Assembly: GCA_023055425.1 (NCBI GenBank)
Contig: JALGPY010000008.1
Span: forward strand, 18,635,359-18,699,358
DNA: 64,000 nucleotides
DNA from: Linanthus parryae
Taxonomy: Eukaryota > Streptophyta > Magnoliopsida > Ericales > Polemoniaceae
Reading direction: 5' to 3'
The notes under the pieces are model-generated. The model worked only from the letters and a program-made list of their open reading frames with translations. It had not been told where the DNA came from and did no database searches. Shown one piece after another: positions 49,539 to 58,976 of the stretch. Position 1 is the stretch's first letter; each line of letters starts with the position of its first letter. The position numbers and the translations under genes are program-made.

Positions 49539-50015
49539 ATGGCTGCAAATGGTGCTGAACCTGTCCGTCTGTCCAGAAATGCCCGCATGAGAGTTATTGC
49601 TACACCGGAATGGGGACCAGAGGAATGGCGTTTGTTCATCGAGCTGTTGTTGGTTGAGAAGGACCGTCGTCAAATGCGTGGTATGTCTTTCTCAAGAATG
49701 GTATACCACAATCTGAGTCAGACTTGGTTCAGTCGTACTGGGGTTCACCTCACTGAGACATTTTATCGAAACCGGTACGACCAACTGAAGAGGGCGTTCA
49801 AGGCTTGGGTACGCGCTGTAGGAGCCCCTGACGAAGCTGCGGTTCAAAATGTGAATCCCAATAATCCATACCGTCTCCCCTACTTCATCGAGGGTAACGA
49901 GGCTCTCCTCTGCAACCTTTACGATCTTCCATACTATGATCCAACTGCGGAAGCGGCTGCTACTCCCAACGTCGTTGCCACCGCGGAAATTGCTCCGGAC
50001 GATGCCAGTGACTAG
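49539..50015 (+). CDS. Myb/SANT-like DNA-binding protein A of the Harbinger-like element, 158 aa
   Basis: The start ATG (MAANGAEPVRLSRNARMRV) lies 11 bases after an acceptor-like TTTGAATTTCAG, suggesting a 5' UTR intron; a TATA box is at 49352. Residues about 20-95 resemble the plant Myb/SANT-like domain (PF12776 type): PEWGPEEWRLFIELLLVEK, YHNLSQTWFSRTG and RYDQLKRAFKAWVR with the usual Trp/Leu spacing. The end is acidic and Ala-rich. PIF/Harbinger elements normally encode one such Myb-like partner that aids nuclear import and terminal binding of the transposase. Here it is one of two. The frame is intact. Confidence 0.8.
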   Translation: MAANGAEPVRLSRNARMRVIATPEWGPEEWRLFIELLLVEKDRRQMRGMSFSRMVYHNLSQTWFSRTGVHLTETFYRNRYDQLKRAFKAWVRAVGAPDEAAVQNVNPNNPYRLPYFIEGNEALLCNLYDLPYYDPTAEAAATPNVVATAEIAPDDASD

Positions 50016-50403
50016 GATTGGTCTTATTTGTAGTATGGTCGATTGTGTGTTCATTTTGAAGTGTTGGTATTTAGTTTATGTACCGTAACAATGTGTCATG
50101 TAATTGTAACTGTTAAATAAAATCGACCGTGTTGTGTTTGTGAATTTCTTACTTGACAGAGTTTGTGTTCTCATAACCGTTCATTTGTCGTTATTTGTTA
50201 AATTAATTAAGATTAACAATCATCATCACTACCTAGAAATTACAATCTGATCTAAAAATAAGATTCTTCGAAAGACTGAACTCTTAAAAATGATCAAAAC
50301 AAAACAAACTCTGCTCCTAACATTCGTTGCATGGCTAACGCTTTGTTTTGATCAATAAAAGTCGTTAATAGTTTAAGATTACATGCAAGCTATAACTACA
50401 ATA

Positions 50404-50548
50404 CCGGTGCCCGGGTATGCTCTATCAGGTGCCCGGGTAACTCCATTAATTTGCCCGGGTTGCTATTATCCGGTGCCCGGGTTGCTTTTATCCGGTGCCC
50501 GGGTAGCTTCTATCCGGTGCCCGGGTATGTTTCATCCGGTGCCCGGGT
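50404..50548 (+). promoter_or_regulatory. CCGGTGCCCGGGT array 2: seven units with exact 22-bp period
   Basis: Units start at 50404, 50426, 50448, 50470, 50492, 50514 and 50536; five are perfect and two (50426, 50448) are mutated in the first bases only. All point toward SANT gene B, whose TATAAATA box is at 50783-50790. Confidence 0.9.
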
Positions 50549-50597
50549 ATGTCGGCAGCACTAAATTCCAACGTCCTGCGCGTGTTGCAGAGAGACG

Positions 50598-50716
50598 GTG
50601 CAGCCCGATTCGCGGGATAATCATGCACGCTTGCAGCGAGATTCGCGGGTAAATGGAACACGCCTTGCAGTGTGAGGTCTAATCGCCACTTTTGCAGCCG
50701 GATTCGCGGATGAAGG
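50598..50716 (+). promoter_or_regulatory. Second promoter motif: TGCAGC…GATTCGCGG, three copies
   Basis: GATTCGCGG occurs at 50607, 50640 and 50701, each preceded by TGCAGC(C/G). Located between array 2 and the TATA box of gene B; not found before the other genes of the element. Confidence 0.75.
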
Positions 50717-50988
50717 AATCCGATTCTTCTCCAAGTACGACCAAATCTTACAACAGCACCGTAGCTTTTTTTCCCACTTGCCTATAAATACCACTTTGAA
50801 GTCTTCAGCAGTTTAACACTTCACCCAATTTCTTACTCATCAAGTTCTCAAAGCAGAATACTTCAAAGCATTTTTCAAAACACTTCGGTAATTACTCATC
50901 TTTTTTCTTCTTTATTCTTCAGTTTACTTCTTTGTTCTGTATGAGAACATACTAACTTACAGTTTTTGATGTGTTTAAATTTAGGGCT

Positions 50989-52153
50989 ATGGCTAACAGG
51001 GACATCAGTGGAAGTAGGAATGCTGCAAGAGCAGGTAAATCCAAAAGTGTTTCAGACGATTTGCAAAAATGGGCTTGGCCAGAAGGAGCCATCCCTGTAG
51101 CTAGGGCAGAATGGACTCCGGTTTTAACTGAAATCTTCTTAACTCTTGTACTTGCTGAAAAAATGAAAGGAAATTTTAGGGGTAAGGAACTGCGCCCGAT
51201 AGGGTATAACAATCTGATAGTCGCGTTCTATGAGAAAACCAAACTTTTTTATTCGCACTTGCAATTTAAGAACAAGTTTGAGACAATGAAAAGAGAATTC
51301 AAGACGTGGGTGAGGATTAATCGGAAGCAAACAGGGTTGGGTTGGGATCCAACCAAAGGTACCTGGACTATGTCTGAAGAAAAATGGTCCGAGCTGATTG
51401 AGGTAATTATATGGGTTCCAACTTACCAACACTCTATATTTAATTATGTTTGTTTTCAATTGTGGTCTTAATTTTTTTTCACTGTTATGGCAGAACGAAC
51501 CCGACGCAAAGCGGTTCAAGCAAAGAGGGTTAGAGCACCATGACCTCCAATACGAGGTGTTCAGCAGTATCACCGAGACGGGAGATCACTCATGGACTCC
51601 AGCTGCCGAGGAGCCACTAGGCCAGCGCGGCGAAGAATATACTGTCAACAGCCCCCCTAGGCCACCTCGTACCAATAGGTCTCTTTTTGATGATGGCTGT
51701 CGCACACCTCCGAGGTCCCAACGTAATGCTGTCGATTTGGAAGACACACTCAGCTCCCCAAATGCACCTCCAACTGGTGGTGAAGGGCCGGGCTCTGGAG
51801 GGGGCGAGTCATCCAATTCGAAGAAGAGGCGTTCTCGCGCGAGCGGTAGCGGTGGATCTCTTTTTATGATTGAGAATTTGTCGGAGGCTTTCCGTGAGCA
51901 GCACGTCACTCACGAGCACCACTCCCTACATGTGACCCGAGACCGTGCTGGCCGAACTATCGATGACTGCCTGGCCATTGCTTCTACATTTCAAGGACTA
52001 GAGCCCGAAACTGAAATGTATGATGAGGTAGTTGATTTTTTCCAGTACCGCTCGAACAGGGAGGCTTTCATGGCGGCCCAGGCTGCTTCTCGTGAGCGAT
52101 GGTTGACCAAAGCTCTAACCCGAACCAGGAGGGGATGGGTGCCCCCATCTTAG
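50989..52153 (+). CDS. Myb/SANT-like protein B of the Harbinger-like element, 357 aa
   Basis: Two exons, 50989-51402 and 51494-52153, join in frame (…EEKWSELIE then NEPDAKRF…). The start MANRDISGSRNAARAGKSKS lies five bases after an acceptor-like TTTAG. The N-terminal Myb/SANT-like domain (about residues 40-140: RAEWTPVLTEIFLTLVLAEK, YNNLIVAFYEKTK, MKREFKTWVR) is clearly related to protein A but divergent. A Pro/Ser/Gly-rich linker, a basic patch (SKKRRSRA, likely nuclear localization) and a C-terminal domain (SEAFREQHVTHEHH … DDCLAIASTFQGLEPET) follow. This long form resembles the ORF1/Myb proteins of plant PIF/Harbinger elements. Frame intact. Confidence 0.85.
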
Positions 52154-52375
52154 TTAGACATGCGTTGATGTCACCACTACCCATGTTTGTGTTCTTTTTT
52201 ATGTCTCTGTCATGCGTGTGTGTTTACGTCTCCATGTTCAGCATTTGCGTTTAGGTCTCCATATCATTTGTTGTACGCGTATTTTATGATTTTGTTAGTG
52301 TATTGTTTATGTGTGTTCGTGTGTATTCCTATTTTGTGTTACGTAGTTATGAACCATCGCAGTAATGACATGCAG

Positions 52376-53695
52376 AGTCAGACGATGAGGAGCTGAGTGA
52401 AGAAACACTTGATCAGATACTTGTAGAAGCAATAGAAGCTACGCCGCATCCTTCTGTGGGACAAGTTGTGCTCATTGCTATGGAAATGTTCCTCAGGCAG
52501 CACAAAGTGCCTTGTCGCACTTCTATCTTAACAGGTCAAATGTGGGTTACAGAAGTTTTAAACGGACACTGGAAAAGAAGTCTAGAGTCATTCCGCATGC
52601 GATCCCATGTTTTTAGACAGTTGGTGGAGTTGCTGCAAATTCGATACGGTTTTAAGCCCACCAAGGGTATATCTGCAGAAGAAGCAGTGGGCATCTTCCT
52701 GTACGCTCTTGGCCATTGCGTATCAAATCGCGATCTGCAAGAGAGGTTCCAACACTCGCCTGAGACCATAAGCCGGCAGTTCAAAAATGTATTAGCAGCT
52801 GCTGCTCGTATGACGGCGACTTGGACTTCATCAACCATATCGGATACAACACACCCACACATTATGAACAACCCCATGTACTGGCCTGCTTTCAAAGTAC
52901 GACTACGGCATTTGTGACACATTTTATTCATTGGAAATTGTTTTTCACGTATGACCAATTCGTTGTTGTCCGCAGGACTGCATTGGGGCGGTGGATGGCA
53001 CACATGTACAAGTGCGAGTGGCAGAGGATCACAACATCAACTATATTGGCAGGAAAGGGTACGCAACACAGAATGTGCTCGCCATATGCGACTTTGACAT
53101 GTGCTTCACCTACATATCAACTGGGTGGGAAGGGTGTACGCACGACACTCGAGTTCTTTACAATGTACTGCGAAATCCATCCATGCGTTTTCCCGTACCC
53201 CCGCCGGGGAAGTACTATCTTGTGGATGCAGGATATCCCAATATGCAAGGATTTTTAGCTCCATATAAAGGAGAAGCTCGATACCATTTGGGACAATTCA
53301 GGATGGGTGATGCACCGCGCAATCCGGAGGAGATGTTCAATCGGCGCCATGCATCTTTACGTAGCGTAATCGAACGCGCGTTTGGGGTATTAAAGAATCG
53401 ATGGCAAATCCTAGAGGCAATGCCTCCATATAGGAATATTGACGATCAAGTCACCATAACCGGTGTTACCATGGCTTTGCATAATTTTGTCCGGCGGGAA
53501 GACCGGGCCGATGCGTGGTTTCGTTTCGCAGAGCATTACGGCAATAGGCATCGAGATCGAGGGCGCATACGATCGGGTAACAACATGGCGTCTACGTCGA
53601 ACTCCCAATCCTTTAATGCCGACATGATGGTGGACGACGCAACGATGCAACAAATTCGTGATCAAATAACATCACAAATTATTAGCAATAATTAG
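52376..53695 (+). CDS. PIF/Harbinger transposase (DDE_Tnp_4)
   Basis: Exons about 52376-52896 and 52976-53695 join as …MYWPAFK then DCIGAVDGTHVQVRV. The frame is open from 52369; the first in-frame ATG is 52480, but an acceptor-like TGCAG ends at 52375 and the frame upstream (SDDEELSEETLDQI) looks real, so a further 5' exon is likely. An N-terminal HTH-like region (GISAEEAVGIFLYALGH, NRDLQERFQHSPETISRQF) precedes the catalytic core. DDE residues are visible as Asp in VDGTH, Asp in HDTRV and Glu in SVIERAFG, with YLVDAGYPN and MALHNFVRRED. No stops interrupt it, so it may be functional. Unlike the other genes it has no CCGGTGCCCGGGT array upstream. Confidence 0.9.
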
Positions 53696-54150
53696 TTATC
53701 ATTTATGTAATGTCGCGATTAATTCATATGTAAGTGACAACACGTGTCTAATTGGTTGGATGGTGATTAAGAAATAACAATAACCACGTGCCTAATTGGT
53801 TTGACGTTAAATCACCAACAATTAAGTAGTAAATTAATGTAATTTATTTTGAAACGTGCAAGAATTCCAACTTACCAACGAGGCCAACAAAATGATATTA
53901 TTAATTAACTATTAATAAAAAAATTAACTAATTTAATTGAAAATGGCTTGTTATAAACGTTTACCATCCATTCCACATGGGATGAGCACATTTTTTAAAT
54001 TACATATTTCGTAGTCTTTTGAAGCAGCACAAAATTTTTATTACTTATTATCGCAAAGACCACCATTACACGATTTTTTTTCTCCCTACTAAGCATCACA
54101 AAATAAGCATAAGAAACATATAGCACGACATAACATATAATTAGATATTC
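53696..54150. other. AT-rich spacer between convergent genes
   Basis: Separates the stop of the transposase from the stop of the minus-strand gene. It should hold both 3' ends; a 42-bp repeat (TAATTGGTT with ACGTG) occurs at about 53740 and 53790. Confidence 0.5.
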
Positions 54151-55398
54151 CTAGCGACTACCACTACCGCTGCTTCTGCTTGAACCCGCAACCCGAGTGC
54201 TACTTGAACCCGCGGATCTAACAGAAGGACCCGGCGGAGACTTCCTAAAGAACCGTGCAATTTTAGTCATCAGGTTGTTTTCCAACTTCTTTGATTCATG
54301 ACGTGCCTCTCGCCGGGCCTCCATGACACTCGCAGCAACCGCATCCACTGAAGTTTGCATCAAATCCATCTTCGTGTTCAAGGCGTCCATACTCGTCGTC
54401 ATATCATGGCGGAACTGTGCAAACTCCTGCCAATCACCGGCTTGTCCCTGAGCCGGAGCAGGGATATGTGGCCGAGGTTCGTCGGAAGTGCTTGCACGCC
54501 GCCTCGCAGATGTTCCTGGCTGAGAAGATGATGTAGTTGGAGGAAAGCCATTTAACTTGTTCGTCGCGGTCTTGTCTATAGGCATCTTAGTCTTCTCGTA
54601 AATATCGATTTGCTCGCTAAGAGGGACATCAAAACACTCTAGCATCTTCGTAAGCATAGCACCATACGGTAATGCCTTAGGAATTTTTCCGTAATCCATG
54701 CATGTCATCATTACCCGCTGCATGATGTATGGCAAACATAACTTCCTCTTCACCACACAACAGTGAATCATGAAACCCAAGAACGTTTCAACCTCGTTTC
54801 CGTGGCCTCTCCTCGGTAGTAGGGTCAACGCCAGGTAGTGCTTCAGAAGGCGATAGCGAGGCTGGATGTCGTTGGAGGTCAACTGCCCGGCTTGGAGTCG
54901 GGAGGTGCAGAAAGTGGCGTGGTAATCAGCAAGACTCATACCGGCATACTCCTCGATCTTGCTCGGGTCAGTGAAGTAAATCTTGTCACCAGTATTAGGA
55001 ATGTTCAAAGTCGCAGCTATGTTCTCCTCCCTGATATCCACGCACTTGGACTTCACCCACGAACACGGAATTGTTGTGCCGTCTTGCATCTCACGGTACG
55101 CCAAGTTTGCGTAAAAAATACGAACTAGTGGCGGGTAAATAAATGCCGGCAATGTCGTAAGAGATTGCCACCCTTGAAATTCCAAGTACTGCATCAAATA
55201 CTGGTGGTACTCGTTCGGAAGGTTCACCCCTCGCCCGGAACTGATCTCTCTAAACGTAAGTTCGTCGTAACGCATAGCTATTTCAGTGGTAAGAAATGGA
55301 TAACCGCACGAGGTGATAGAAAGCGGCATATTTTTTGAGGGACGACGCATGTCGTTTACGTCTAAACCCTTGTAAGTTTGTAGTTCCTCATCATCCAT
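54151..55398 (-). CDS. 'Putative plant transposon protein'-like gene of the Harbinger-like element, 415 aa
   Basis: The frame opens at 55557, but a TATAAAT box at 55530-55524 places the likely transcript start downstream. The ATG at 55398 (MDDEELQTYKGLDVNDMRR) is therefore chosen. The central 250 residues have the pattern of the plant transposon-associated domain PF20167 (Transposase_32 type): CSWVKSKCVDIREENIAATL, YRLLKHYLALTLLPRRGHGN, FLGFMIHCCVVKRKLCLPYI and PYGAMLTKMLECFDVPLSE. A Ser/Pro-rich, basic linker leads to a predicted coiled coil (about residues 320-385: MTTSMDALNTKMDLMQTSVD) and a Ser/Arg-rich end. Function is unknown; these genes occur beside several transposon types. Family assignment is by pattern, not search. 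Confidence 0.7.
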   Translation of the reverse strand: MDDEELQTYKGLDVNDMRRPSKNMPLSITSCGYPFLTTEIAMRYDELTFREISSGRGVNLPNEYHQYLMQYLEFQGWQSLTTLPAFIYPPLVRIFYANLAYREMQDGTTIPCSWVKSKCVDIREENIAATLNIPNTGDKIYFTDPSKIEEYAGMSLADYHATFCTSRLQAGQLTSNDIQPRYRLLKHYLALTLLPRRGHGNEVETFLGFMIHCCVVKRKLCLPYIMQRVMMTCMDYGKIPKALPYGAMLTKMLECFDVPLSEQIDIYEKTKMPIDKTATNKLNGFPPTTSSSQPGTSARRRASTSDEPRPHIPAPAQGQAGDWQEFAQFRHDMTTSMDALNTKMDLMQTSVDAVAASVMEARREARHESKKLENNLMTKIARFFRKSPPGPSVRSAGSSSTRVAGSSRSSGSGSR

Positions 55399-55633
55399 TG
55401 ATGACGTTATGAGATTGGATGGTGTTTGCCGAAGGGTTAAGAAGAGTGAAGATGAAGAAGATGAAGAAAGGAGGGAAGAATGGTAGCAGAATGGGGTGGG
55501 AAGGGTTTGGTTTTTGGCCGAAAATTTATAGCAGAATGCGGAATTGGATGGTAGCATCCATGATTGGCCGAATAAAGTGCTTCGGAATCAAAGCCAGTCA
55601 AGATTCCTCTCGTAATTAGGACTGACAGCCGGG

Positions 55634-55946
55634 TTGACCGGCCAATCACGGCTCGCCACGTGGACAGAAACGCGTGGGATTTAACAGACGTGGTGATACC
55701 CGTGCACCGGTCCTTTAATACCCGGGCACCGGTTTGACCGGCCAATCATGGCTCGCCACGTGGATATAACACGCGGGGGATTTGACGGACCTGCTGATAC
55801 CCGTGCACCGGTACATTATAACCCGGGCACCGGTTGGGGCAGCCAATCACCGTGTACCACGTGGCACGGACAAAGCTGAACGTCACCTATTGCCGGTGCG
55901 ACGGTTCCATAAACCCGGACACCGGTTTCCGAAACCGGGCACCGGT
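55634..55946 (-). promoter_or_regulatory. Array 3: ~100-bp tandem repeat with CCGGTGCCCGGGT pairs
   Basis: Units start at 55634, 55734 and 55834. Each has CCAATCA, then CACGTGG (degraded to CCACGTGGC in the third) and, in the first two, a pair of 13-mers 22 bp apart (55698/55720 and 55799/55821). Further decayed 13-mers lie at 55893-55945. In the sense of the minus-strand gene these read CCGGTGCCCGGGT, the same polarity as array 2 relative to its gene. Confidence 0.85.
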
Positions 55947-56080
55947 ACCTATTTCCGTTACACCGGTTTAATTCCAGATACGTTTTTTAATATTTTCATA
56001 TCATCAGATTTCGCACTAAAAAAACCAGCTTTTTATACTATAAAAAACCAAAAAACCACTGCCATCCAAACTACCTCATC

Positions 56081-57349
56081 AACTGCAGCACTACTGAAAT
56101 CAAACAAACATACTACAAGAGAGAATCAAGCACATACATACGACGTTCTCCCTCTTCGTCTTACTGGATCTAACAAATCCACCAACACCTTAAACCCAGA
56201 AACCCTCCACTACCTCTTCACACCCCGCGATCTGCGCAATCACCGCCGTCGCATCCTCCACCAGCCCAATTCGCGATTCCTTGAGCACCTGCGAGAAAAA
56301 AGAGCAGCGATTGCGACCAATTCGATGACAGCGGGGGGAGATAGATCCCGAAGAGGGCTTTGAGGGCGTCGGAGAAGATGGGGTCATACCGAGGAAAATT
56401 CGCCGGTGCTTGAGCCCTTTTGCAGTACCATCACGGGGCTATCATTGCAGGTCAGGCAAAGCGCCTTTAATGAGGACACAACGCCATGGAAGCTAAAGAA
56501 ACGAATAACTCTGTTTGTGTAATTGTATTTCTGCCTTTTTCTCCGATCGAGCTACAGGAGATCAAAATCAACATTATCCATCCACGAACTCAGTAGTTGA
56601 AGCGAGAAAGAGCAGAGTTGTTCTCGCAGCTACAGAGAGAGAAGAGGGACATTGTGTATCGGCAATTGTTGGTACTCGAGGACGACGCGAGCTTGATGGA
56701 GGCGGTGCGCGGTTGCGGCAGAGTTGGCGGATCCGTCGTCGAAGGAAGGAGAGCGAATTCGAATTGGTATGGAAACATTGAGGGATAAAATGAGGCGTAA
56801 TCGATGGAATCAGACTGCTTTTCTGATTGATGAAGATTCGAATTGCGAGATACATTGGACGAATCCATGGAGGTCTTCGTCTCACTAAGATAACCGCCGG
56901 CGAAAAAATCTTTCTGCATTTGCAGCAGAGGCTCAAGCTGAGCAAATGGGTCTTGAAATGGCCATGGAAAACTATATTGGGAGGTTACTAGTCAGAGGGG
57001 ATGCATATGGTTTGCTCAAAATGTTAAAAGAAATGACCACAACCTAGAAGTTTATTAAACCGTTGTCCAAGATCTGTTGGAGAAAGTCGCTAGGGTCAAA
57101 GAAAGCTTCAATTGTCTCCGATGGAGATTTGTGCAGAGAGGAGTGAACCAAAATGCGCATTGGGTAGCTGGATAGATTCGCAGATTGGCAGCCTTGATGG
57201 TTTTCTAATTTGTTTGTTAAGAACATGATGAACTCAATTATAAACAAACGAGGGTGTTATTTGTCCACAATCTGTAAGGGTAAAATGGTCATAAAAAAGT
57301 CAATTTGTACCCCCATTATCGAATTGTAACAGAAGGGTGGTATCTGTCC
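56081..57349. other. Mutator-like element interior: probable captured gene fragments
   Basis: GC content and short frames suggest exon pieces. On the minus strand, 56387-56190 includes VLKESRIGLVEDATAVIAQI followed by AGCEEVVE, which resembles an armadillo-repeat segment after a splice-like CTCGCAG. On the plus strand, 56597-56690 gives a coiled-coil-like RERAELFSQLQREKRDIVYR. None is a complete gene. Assignments are by eye and tentative. Confidence 0.4.
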
Positions 57350-57459
57350 ACCCTCCATCCACTGACAGGGGTGCAAAATGTCTTTTTTCATAAATCAGGG
57401 GGTTAAATGTCTTTTCTCCATAATTGGAGGGTGGAATATGTCTTTTACCCTATTATTTA

Positions 57460-58941
57460 TTCCTGATTACGCAGCTTTGCCAATTATACAGGTTAATTAA
57501 GCATCGAGCGCATCACCACAACTCTACTTTGTGAGTTTTCAAAACTAATCTATTCCTTATGTTCTATCATTCTTCAAGCATGGTTAGCAGTCATTCTGTC
57601 TTTGTGTAATACTGCTGCAGAAAGTTAGAATGAAAGATTATCTCCCAAAAAATTGTGAAAACGGTGGATGATAAAAAAAGAGAATAACATACTCAAGTAC
57701 GCAGAAGAAGGAGCAAGAAGGACATCGATGACGGGAAAAAATGTTGTTATTACAAATGTATAATACAACGTGTGGATTGGAGAGAAGGACGGGTGAGTAA
57801 ATCCCCAGGTCAGATGCCTCCACCTATCAGCTTTGGGACCTCCAGTTTTATCTTGTGTTTTTGGTTTGCAAGCTACTACTGTTCAACACGTTTCTCCTTT
57901 CAATGTTTGCACTCATAGAAATTTCTAAACGTATTCTCATTTCAACGCTTGATATTTAGTTGCGCCCAAAAACTGAAGTTACATTTGTTATCTTGCTTCA
58001 CAACCATTGAACACTATCGCCACTTCAGTAAGCGTCACGTGGATTCAGTTTACTGGCTTTCTTCTCTCGCAATCAAACTTGGGAACAAGAAGATATGAGA
58101 ATGAAAGCAGAGAAACAAGCAATTATCCGCTAGATACATTATGGCTTTGGCTCCACAAAATTTTAACCCGCGACAGCCAAATGTTAACATGGAGCTCAAC
58201 TTCGTCATCCTTGTATGACTCTAAGTCTTGAACTACTACAGGTGAAACACGATAAACTTTAGAGCGAGTCAATTACTAAACCGGTGCACTTTCTAATGCA
58301 TAGCATCTTTGAATTGCATACTCCCTCGTTTCTCTTCTGTATAGTTAATCCTCGATGTGGAATGAATAACATATTGACTCTGTGTTCAAATTAAGTCACA
58401 CCAACAGCCAATCCCAATGCCTACTACTACTGCTCTACTAGCCTTGAGTGGATGAATCCTTTTCAAGCTTCCTCCCACTAGAGATTAAGCTTAAAACTCT
58501 CTGTCCTAAATACCAATTTGGGTGTTGAGTTCATTCCCTAGTTAGTAAATACTCCGAATTTTTCCGTTTAATACCCGTCCGTACGTATAAATGAAAAATA
58601 CTTCCGTATTTCGTATTATTGCTGGACCTAATGAAAAATACTCGAACTTTTGACCAAAAAAGTTTAATACTCGTATTTAACGTTCTAACGTATAATACTT
58701 CCGAATAAAACTTCTTCCATACAAAATTGCAGCGAATAAATTGTCATCCAAAATATATCAGTTGTAGTAATTAGTTATTATTAAATATTTTCTTACTATT
58801 TCCTTATTATTTTAAATTTTTTTTGAAAGAATAATAGTGTAAAGAATAATATATTTTTTATTATAAATATTTATTAGTATAAAGATTTACAAGTATATAT
58901 TATAAAACTGTAAAAGTATTTTGAAATACATATATATATAG

Positions 58942-58976
<35 letters not shown>

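Larger units (their letters stand above)
49068..56075. mobile_element. Four-gene PIF/Harbinger-like element (about 7.0 kb)
   Basis: Inverted ends are TAGTTTGGATGG, then a spacer of 2-4 bases, then GGTTTTTTGGTTTTT (left 49071-49107, right complement 56037-56073), with TCATC (CCTCATC if extended) on both sides. Enclosed genes are two Myb/SANT-like proteins and a DDE_Tnp_4 transposase on the plus strand, and a 'putative plant transposon protein'-like gene on the minus strand. CCGGTGCCCGGGT arrays sit before three of them. Exact ends are uncertain by about 5 bp. Confidence 0.8.
48822..57450. mobile_element. Mutator-like element (8.6 kb with nested insert), Pack-MULE type
   Basis: Terminal inverted repeats of about 100 bp (48822-48921 and 57350-57450) share GACATTTT…, CACCCTCCAATTATGGAG and CCCCCTGATTTATG. 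They are flanked by a perfect 9-bp duplication TATTATTTA (48813-48821 and 57451-57459), diagnostic of Mutator-like elements. Without the nested 7-kb insert it is about 1.6 kb. No MURA transposase is present. The interior (56081-57350) looks like captured host exons. Confidence 0.92.

Noticed and set aside
50404..50548. Regularly spaced repeat array that superficially looks like a CRISPR array
   Set aside because: The repeat is 13 bp with 9-bp spacers, there are no cas genes, and the setting is a plant transposon promoter.
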